A DNA stretch of 64,000 nucleotides. Source: an uncultured Bartonella sp. (GTDB lineage: Bacteria > Pseudomonadota > Alphaproteobacteria > Rhizobiales > Rhizobiaceae). This document shows, one piece after another, positions 58,159-64,000 of this stretch. The notes under the pieces are model-generated. The model ran no database searches, had not been told where the DNA came from, and saw nothing but the letters and a program-made list of their open reading frames with translations. The position numbers were made by a program, and so were the translations under genes. How positions within the stretch are numbered: position 1 is the stretch's first letter; each line of letters begins with the position of its first letter. The stretch spans positions 124,001 to 188,000 of the forward strand of contig NZ_CAMLFE010000001.1 in assembly GCF_946479275.1 (NCBI RefSeq), written 5' to 3'.

Positions 58159-59538
58159 TTAATTTTTTGCTGAACAACTCCAATTCCAATCACGTTTTGG
58201 CCCAACATCAACGTGTATCGATTGATGGCAATACGTTCCGACGCCACCGCGATTAGGTAATGCACGGACAAATTTTGCAACGTCCCATTTGTTTGTGTCG
58301 GGAACCTGTATGTCGGCGGCAGCGCAAGACATGTGCATCGATCGCTTTGCGCCGTTGACCTTCTGGTTATAGGCCGGGCTACGATATCCCGACGTGATAA
58401 TAACCGGCTTATTAAAGCGGCGTTCAATCGTTTTTAAAATTGCGACGAGTTGCGGCCTCAGGCACGATACTTCAACGTCTTTACGGGCAACTTTTAATCC
58501 ATTGGGAAGCGAACGCCCGTACATGCTGACCGATGCAAGCGTATAAAGCGAGGGCGAATCAATTTCGTTCGCATCAATATCGGTATCGTCATAAAGGCTC
58601 GTACGATGTTTGATAACAATTCCGCCATTCGGACGCACACCCGGCAGGACGTCGTTATATTCGTGCGGATCTTTCTTCGGTAATGGTACAAGCGCGGTTT
58701 TCGTCCCGTTATCGACGGGTTTGTTTTCCTTTCTATTATCCGAATGTCCGAACAGACGCATCAATCCACCTTTTTTCTGGCTCGTCGCATCGTGTTCCGG
58801 TGCCGGGGAAGTAGAGTCGGATGATTCTGTACGGGCCTCAGTAGAAGTTTGATCGTTTGCATCACTTGCCGGTTTTTGCGGGGGTACTATCGTATTCTGT
58901 AACGGAGCAACTGTCGAAGTGGCAGAAGGAGATGCGCCTTTATCTGTAGGTGGCGTGTGAGCTGGCGTGATATCACTGCTCTGAGGAGCGTTCATTGGCT
59001 GAGCCAGCTCTTCTTTTTTTCGCCCGAAAGAAAATAGAGCCGTTTTTTTGGGCTTTTGTTCTTCTGTTGTGGCTGTTTGAGTGGCTTGTGGATTTTCCAA
59101 GTTCCGTGCATTCGCTTCAGATTGGGGGGCAGCTTGAGATGCTATCTGTTTATTGCCCAATTCTGCCAGCTGTTGCGCATTCGCTTGCTGCTGTTGTTGT
59201 AAATGCAAAGGCGTTGGCAATGGTACTTTGTTTGGCCGGTCACCTAAGTGTCCTGACGGAAGTGGAGTGTTTGAACTCTGTTGATTTGGATTGGCAGAAT
59301 GGGGATCGGTAGGGTTAGCGCCGGCTCCACCCGCGTTTTCGGGTAGTGGATTGCCGTCGGGTGCCTGCACTTCAGCGCTATTTGCCGATTTTTCCAATGT
59401 TCCGAGGCCAGTGTTACTGGACGTGCACGCGGTAAATGCGACTATAATTGATAGCAATAAGCCCGAGCGGAAGAAGTGACTGTCAACAAGCCGATGCTGT
59501 TTTTTTGTCTCACCGGGAATGTGGCTACAAGTTAACAA
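58159..59538 (-). CDS. Lipoprotein with C-terminal M15 (VanY/YcbK-like) peptidase domain
   Basis: About 459 residues. A lipoprotein signal (lipobox AFTAC) is followed by roughly 250 residues of Gln/Pro/Ser/Thr-rich low-complexity sequence. A C-terminal Peptidase_M15_3 domain has PVIITSGYRSPAYNQKVNGA, SMHMSCAAADIQVPDTN (His and Asp zinc ligands) and SIHVDVG (third ligand). Such domains cut peptide cross-links of peptidoglycan. The start is unclear: no ATG fits, and I choose TTG 59538 after AAGAGG; a TTG at 59619 gives an unusually long leader. The long disordered region could span the periplasm. Confidence 0.8.
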   Translation of the reverse strand: MLTCSHIPGETKKQHRLVDSHFFRSGLLLSIIVAFTACTSSNTGLGTLEKSANSAEVQAPDGNPLPENAGGAGANPTDPHSANPNQQSSNTPLPSGHLGDRPNKVPLPTPLHLQQQQQANAQQLAELGNKQIASQAAPQSEANARNLENPQATQTATTEEQKPKKTALFSFGRKKEELAQPMNAPQSSDITPAHTPPTDKGASPSATSTVAPLQNTIVPPQKPASDANDQTSTEARTESSDSTSPAPEHDATSQKKGGLMRLFGHSDNRKENKPVDNGTKTALVPLPKKDPHEYNDVLPGVRPNGGIVIKHRTSLYDDTDIDANEIDSPSLYTLASVSMYGRSLPNGLKVARKDVEVSCLRPQLVAILKTIERRFNKPVIITSGYRSPAYNQKVNGAKRSMHMSCAAADIQVPDTNKWDVAKFVRALPNRGGVGTYCHQSIHVDVGPKRDWNWSCSAKN

Positions 59539-59821
59539 TCGGCAACCTCTTGTTGTGCCCCAATGCTTAATGCACTTCAGCGTGATAGTTAAAATTAAAC
59601 TCGAAGCATCGTATGGCAACCGAATGCGTCTAATTTATTTTAAAAATGAAAAATGTTTATCAAGTTTCGATTCACAATTGTAATATATGACACTTTAACC
59701 ACACAATTACGACAAAACAACAAATTGGCATGAATGTCATCCAACATCTCTTGACGTTGGCTTTATGAATATCTCATGATAAAGAGTACCTTTATTATAG
59801 CGATGGGAATATAGAGATAAG
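59539..59821. other. Divergent intergenic region
   Basis: About 280 AT-rich nt between the divergent M15 lipoprotein and small lipoprotein genes; presumably holds both promoters. No specific site can be supported. Confidence 0.4.
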
Positions 59822-60169
59822 ATGAAGATGCCTTTCAAAAAGACGCCAGGTATTGTTCTAACGATGGTCGCGGTCGTTTTAATGGGCTGCGCCCGTGGAG
59901 CTGAATTTACCGCGCCGGAGCAGGCGGGAGCATCTCACGAGGAAGTCTACCCCCGTTTTTCTAATAAACCCAGAGCGGCTACAGTACAGTTTTCCGAAGC
60001 TGAAAAACAATCTCTGACCAACAAACTTGATTCAGAGGCTACGGCTTTGAAAAAAGTGCCCGGTCCTTCGGCTAACAGCGCGTCCAAATTGGTCAAAGCC
60101 AAGGATGATGCCCGTCGCGAAGCGGAAGAAACGGTCCGCCAAATCGAACAGAGCGGCAAACAGGATTAA
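59822..60169 (+). CDS. Small putative lipoprotein
   Basis: A 115-residue protein with a lipoprotein signal peptide (lipobox VLMGC, Cys23). The mature part is charged and helical (QFSEAEKQSLTNKLDSEATA, AKDDARREAEETVRQIEQSG). No known domain. It lies 65 nt before the aminotransferase gene and may share its transcript. Confidence 0.75.
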   Translation: MKMPFKKTPGIVLTMVAVVLMGCARGAEFTAPEQAGASHEEVYPRFSNKPRAATVQFSEAEKQSLTNKLDSEATALKKVPGPSANSASKLVKAKDDARREAEETVRQIEQSGKQD

Positions 60170-60234
60170 TCACTGAAATGTCGCTTGTTTTTAAACTTCA
60201 ACTTTAACATTAACTTTTAGAACCGGATTATAAA

Positions 60235-61428
60235 ATGTCGGAAGAATTCCATAAAATTCGTCGTTTGCCGCCTTATGTATTTGAACAGGTTAATCGCCTG
60301 AAGGCAGCAGCGCGAGCGAAGGGAGCCGATATTATTGATCTGGGAATGGGAAATCCCGATCTGCCAACGCCCCAAAACATTGTCGATAAACTTTGTGAAG
60401 TTGTTCAGGATCCAAGAACCCACCGTTATTCGGCGTCTCGTGGAATTCCCGGGTTAAGACGTGCACAGGCAAAATATTACGAACGCCGTTTTGGTGTGAA
60501 ACTCAATCCCGATACGCAAGTGATCGCGACGCTTGGTTCGAAAGAAGGTTTTGCCAACATGGCACAAGCAATCACCGCTCCGGGTGATGTTGTTTTATGC
60601 CCGAACCCGACTTATCCGATCCATTCGTTCGGGTTTATCATGTCGGGCGGTGTTATTCGTTCTATGCCGGCGTATCCGGGGGAGGAATTGTTGCAGGCTC
60701 TTGACCGCGCTGTCAAACATTCAATTCCGAAACCGATTGCCGTTATATTGAATTACCCATCAAATCCCACGGCCTATGTTGCCGATCTCGACTTTTACAA
60801 GGAAGTCGTCGATTTTGCCAAAAAGAATGACATTATTCTGCTGTCAGACCTCGCTTATGCCGAAATTTATTTTGGCGATAAAGAACCACCATCAGTCTTG
60901 CAGGTTCCAGGCGCGATTGATGTTGCAGTTGAATTTACTTCGATGTCAAAAACTTTTTCTATGCCGGGTTGGCGCATGGGATTTGCCGTTGGTAATGAAC
61001 GGCTTATTGCCGCTTTGACGCGCGTCAAATCATATCTTGACTATGGTGCGTTTACTCCAATTCAAGTTGCGGCCGCTTATGCATTGAATGGTGATGGCTC
61101 GGATATTGCCTACGTACGTTCGGTTTATAAAAAGCGTCGCGACGTAATGGTTGAAAGCTTTCATCGTGCCGGTTGGGATATACCTTCCCCTGAGGCTACT
61201 ATGTTTGCATGGGCACCCATTCCGGAACAATATAAGCATCTCGGTTCTCTCGCTTTTTCGAAACTGCTTATTGAGAAAGCTGATGTTGCGGTTTCGCCTG
61301 GTATCGGTTTTGGCGAGCAGGGTGATGATCACGTACGTATTGCCCTTGTTGAAAATGAACATCGTTTGAGACAAGCTGCACGCAACATCAAACGGTTCTT
61401 CTCGGAAGAAAAAAACAAGGCAGCCTGA
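60235..61428 (+). CDS. Class I aminotransferase (AlaC / DapL-like)
   Basis: A PLP-dependent aminotransferase of 397 residues. IIDLGMGNPDLPTPQNIVDKL, NPTYPIHSFGF, NYPSNPTAYVAD and SMSKTFSMPGWRMGF, with the PLP lysine at residue 239, are conserved. The sequence is closest to the alanine aminotransferase AlaC/YfdZ group, often annotated LL-diaminopimelate aminotransferase. In Rhizobiales it precedes hom, as here, with a 3-nt gap, which suggests a role in amino-acid metabolism; the exact substrate is not decided by sequence. Confidence 0.88.
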   Translation: MSEEFHKIRRLPPYVFEQVNRLKAAARAKGADIIDLGMGNPDLPTPQNIVDKLCEVVQDPRTHRYSASRGIPGLRRAQAKYYERRFGVKLNPDTQVIATLGSKEGFANMAQAITAPGDVVLCPNPTYPIHSFGFIMSGGVIRSMPAYPGEELLQALDRAVKHSIPKPIAVILNYPSNPTAYVADLDFYKEVVDFAKKNDIILLSDLAYAEIYFGDKEPPSVLQVPGAIDVAVEFTSMSKTFSMPGWRMGFAVGNERLIAALTRVKSYLDYGAFTPIQVAAAYALNGDGSDIAYVRSVYKKRRDVMVESFHRAGWDIPSPEATMFAWAPIPEQYKHLGSLAFSKLLIEKADVAVSPGIGFGEQGDDHVRIALVENEHRLRQAARNIKRFFSEEKNKAA

Positions 61429-61431
61429 TCA

Positions 61432-62748
61432 ATGGTAGATGCGTTGAGGATCGGCATAGTCGGGCTGGGAACAGTCGGAAGTTCTGTTGTCCGTGTATTG
61501 AAAGAAAAAAGGGATTTGCTGACCAAGCAATGTGGCAGACCTATTGATGTCGTTGCTGTCAGTGCACGGGACAAGACACGCGAGCGCGGCATCGACCTTC
61601 AAGATATAGAGTGGGTCGATGATCCTTTGGTGCTTGCCGCGAGTAACGAAATTGATGTCTTTGTCGAGCTGATTGGTGGTGAAGAGGGAATAGCCCGGTT
61701 TTGTGTCGAAGAGGCGTTGAAGCATGGTCATCATGTTGTTACGGCTAATAAAGCTCTCCTCGCGCGTCATGGCGTTGCACTTGCAAAAATTGCTGAAAAA
61801 AAAGGTGTTCTATTAAATTTTGAAGCTGCAGTTGCGGGCGGTATTCCTGTCATCAAGGCAATGCGTGAGTCGTTGTCAGGAAACAGCGTTTCAAGAGTTT
61901 ATGGAATTCTGAACGGGACATGTAACTACATTTTGACGCGTATGCTTTCAGAAGGCATTTCTTTTGAGGAGTGTCTTCGAGAAGCTCAAAAACTGGGCTA
62001 TGCAGAAGCAGACCCGACGTTTGATATTGAGGGATATGACACGGCCCACAAGCTTGCGCTTCTTACAAGTCTTGCATTCGGATGTGTGATATCAGTTGAT
62101 GATATTTACGTGGAAGGAATCAGCAACATTTCGCTTGCGGATATTCACGCTGCTGATGAACTTGGCTACCGGATAAAATTATTGGGGGTCGCTGTAAAAA
62201 CTGATACCGGTATTGAACAGCGTGTTCACCCGACAATGGTTCCGACATCGACAGTTATTGCCCAAGTGCAAGGTGTTACCAACGCGGTTTCTATCCAGAC
62301 CGATCTTCTGGGAGAGTTGTTGCTTTCGGGACCAGGTGCTGGTGGTAATGCGACTGCGTCGGCAGTCATCGGCGATATAGCCGATATCGCAAAATCTCAC
62401 CCCGGTTTTCAACATGGCCCGGTTTTTGGGACGCCTGCACAGGCTCTTTCGCCATATAAACGTGCGCGTATGCGTGCTCATGCTGGCGGATATTTTATTC
62501 GTTTGACTGTCGATGATAAAATTGGTGTTTTTGCCAGTGTTGCCAAGCGAATGGCTGAAAATTCGATTTCTCTCGAGTCGATTGTTCAGCGGCCATTAGC
62601 GGAAAATATTCAGCCAAATACCAAGAATATTGTCCTTGTTACTCATGAGACGACGGAATCATCTGTGAGAAAAGCGTTGATGTCAATTATGGAGGATGGA
62701 CATCTCGTGGATAAACCGCAAATGATCCGCATCGAACGTCCTAATTAA
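61432..62748 (+). CDS. hom: Homoserine dehydrogenase
   Basis: Reduces aspartate semialdehyde to homoserine, leading to threonine and methionine. The 438-residue protein has the NAD-binding motif GIVGLGTVGSSVVRVLKE, the catalytic region AAVAGGIPVIKAMRESL with ILNGTCNYILTRM and a C-terminal ACT domain (FIRLTVDDKIGVFASVAKRM) for feedback control. Cotranscribed with the aminotransferase; glpX follows after 170 nt. Confidence 0.97.
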   Translation: MVDALRIGIVGLGTVGSSVVRVLKEKRDLLTKQCGRPIDVVAVSARDKTRERGIDLQDIEWVDDPLVLAASNEIDVFVELIGGEEGIARFCVEEALKHGHHVVTANKALLARHGVALAKIAEKKGVLLNFEAAVAGGIPVIKAMRESLSGNSVSRVYGILNGTCNYILTRMLSEGISFEECLREAQKLGYAEADPTFDIEGYDTAHKLALLTSLAFGCVISVDDIYVEGISNISLADIHAADELGYRIKLLGVAVKTDTGIEQRVHPTMVPTSTVIAQVQGVTNAVSIQTDLLGELLLSGPGAGGNATASAVIGDIADIAKSHPGFQHGPVFGTPAQALSPYKRARMRAHAGGYFIRLTVDDKIGVFASVAKRMAENSISLESIVQRPLAENIQPNTKNIVLVTHETTESSVRKALMSIMEDGHLVDKPQMIRIERPN

Positions 62749-62918
62749 AAATAAGTTTTTCAAAATTAGCCGTTCCACTATCACTTATGTTTCAATCATA
62801 ATTCACGAATTGATCGTGTTCCCTCTTGCAGTGCGCAGAAGTCTTTGCCAAAAGCTTTAGTATAACGTTGTAAACAACGTCGGTTTTTCTTTAACAATTA
62901 TCCGATGGGATCAATCAT

Positions 62919-63908
62919 ATGTCGAACTCGGCTGACCATACATTACATGGACTCAATCGTATTTTAACACTTGAGCTCGTTCGCGTGACCGAGCGTGCGG
63001 CAGTAGCCGCAGCACGTATTCGGGGGCGTGGGGACGAAAAGGCAGCTGATCAAGCGGCCGTGGATGCAATGCGCAAGGAATTGAATCGTCTGCCTATTGA
63101 TGGCACGGTTGTGATCGGTGAGGGTGAACGCGATGAAGCTCCTATGCTTTATATAGGTGAAAAAGTTGGCACCAAAGAAGGTCCTGCCGTCGATATCGCA
63201 CTTGATCCATTGGAGGGCACAACCATTTGTGCCAAGAATTTGCCGAATTCGTTGGCTGTCGTTGCTATGGCGGAAAAAGGCAATTTACTTTATGCGCCGG
63301 ATGTCTATATGGAAAAGCTTGCCATCGGACCGGGGTATCCCAAAGGGGTTGTCGATATTGATGCAAGCCCTGTAGACAATATTAACGCGCTTGCTAAAGC
63401 AAAGGGCGTAAAGCCGAACATGATTACAGCCTGCATCATGGATAGACCACGCCATGCCAAGCTTATCGAGGCAGTTCGCTCGACCGGTGCATCAATAAGG
63501 TTGATAGGCGATGGAGACGTTGCCGGTATTATACATACAACAGATCCCGATGAAACCGGTATAGACATTTATATGGGTATTGGTGGTGCACCGGAAGGTG
63601 TTCTGGCCGCTGCAGCACTGCGTTGCATAGGGGGGCAGATGCAAGGTCGTTTACAACTGAACACAAAGGAAAAAATCGAGCGTGCAGCCAAAATGGGTGT
63701 CAAGGATCCGACTAAAGTTTACACTATGGAAGAAATGGCCAAGGGCGACGTGCTTTTTGCTGCGACTGGTGTTACGGATGGCAATCTGCTTTCAGGCGTA
63801 AAATTTGCCAAAAATTATATTCAGACAGATACAATTGTCATGCGCTCGCACAGTGGCACAATTCGCAATATTATTGCTCGCCATCAGGATATGACAAAAT
63901 TTAACTGA
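62919..63908 (+). CDS. glpX: Class II fructose-1,6-bisphosphatase
   Basis: Gluconeogenic phosphatase of 329 residues. VVIGEGERDEAPMLYIGEKVG and DIALDPLEGTTICAKN carry the metal ligands; ACIMDRPRHAKLIEAVR, DGDVAGII and MGIGGAPEGVLAAAALRCIG are typical of GlpX. The hom-glpX order is usual in Rhizobiales (recJ would be expected next). A terminator follows. Confidence 0.97.
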   Translation: MSNSADHTLHGLNRILTLELVRVTERAAVAAARIRGRGDEKAADQAAVDAMRKELNRLPIDGTVVIGEGERDEAPMLYIGEKVGTKEGPAVDIALDPLEGTTICAKNLPNSLAVVAMAEKGNLLYAPDVYMEKLAIGPGYPKGVVDIDASPVDNINALAKAKGVKPNMITACIMDRPRHAKLIEAVRSTGASIRLIGDGDVAGIIHTTDPDETGIDIYMGIGGAPEGVLAAAALRCIGGQMQGRLQLNTKEKIERAAKMGVKDPTKVYTMEEMAKGDVLFAATGVTDGNLLSGVKFAKNYIQTDTIVMRSHSGTIRNIIARHQDMTKFN

Positions 63909-63961
63909 ATAGAGTAAATTAAATCAGCTCAGCTGATAGAGACCAATGTAACACTATTCGG

Positions 63962-63995
63962 ACGGCGTGTTTCTTCTAAGAAACACGTCTTTTTA
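63962..63995 (+). terminator. Intrinsic terminator after glpX
   Basis: Long stem GTGTTTCT / AGAAACAC (extended by C-G pairs) with a short loop, followed by TCTTTTTA near the end of the window. Confidence 0.85.
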
Positions 63996-64000
63996 TTTGC

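Overview
The window looks like a chromosomal segment of an alphaproteobacterium of the order Hyphomicrobiales (Rhizobiales), most likely Bartonella or a close relative. The evidence is gene order and family content: pyrB-pyrC'-plsY-dprA-topA-rnr, rpe-purB, purC-purS-purQ-purL-bolA-grxD, purM-purN beside perM-hdaA, cckA, an alphaproteobacterial-type DksA, DUF1476 (F1 zeta), an NDUFS4-like complex I subunit, DUF3126 and a two-domain cold-shock protein. Base composition is moderate rather than GC-rich. The genus is an inference. No rRNA, CRISPR array, IS element or intact prophage was seen.

Layout. 1-7308 (minus strand): an operon running pyrB, a catalytically dead dihydroorotase (pyrC'), plsY, dprA, topA and the start of rnr, with one small plus-strand gene between topA and dprA. 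7441-13793: an AidB-like acyl-CoA dehydrogenase, ruvX, a UPF0173 metallo-hydrolase, an inserted secreted beta-propeller gene followed by a decayed second UPF0173 3' end, then gatC-gatA. 14403-19259 (minus): a complete branched-chain amino-acid ABC transporter (livJ, livH, livM, livG, livF). 19370-23158: glyoxalase I, cold-shock protein, DUF192 protein, alpha/beta hydrolase, cysE and DUF3126. 23274-24914: map-radC, followed by a gene-poor stretch. 25864-29526: trmJ-like, murI, rpsD behind a structured leader, ttcA.

29765-39548 is mainly purine synthesis (purC, S, Q, L and B) with a lipoprotein embedded between purQ and purL, plus bolA, grxD, rpe, a Bcr-type efflux pump, the F1-ATPase zeta inhibitor and an RBBP9-type hydrolase. 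39756-46238: flavin reductase, exported protein, the ycjX-ycjF pair, SixA-like phosphatase, dksA and a FliO-like membrane protein. 46497-50269: the cell-cycle kinase cckA and a second livJ-type binding protein. 50380-56380: an SLT-like lipoprotein, purM-purN, perM-hdaA and an SH3 protein. 56533-58095: three tRNAs (Pro, Arg, Glu), the NDUFS4-like gene and about 0.9 kb without a clear gene. 58159-63908: an M15 peptidase lipoprotein, a small lipoprotein, an aminotransferase, hom and glpX.

Most of the window is conserved housekeeping. I did not find a defence system or another clearly new multi-gene system. The most unusual items are the duplicated UPF0173 3' end flanking the beta-propeller gene, the small gene with its own promoter and leader ORF between topA and dprA, the structured rpsD leader, two strong inverted repeats, and several uncharacterised membrane proteins and lipoproteins tied to core operons.
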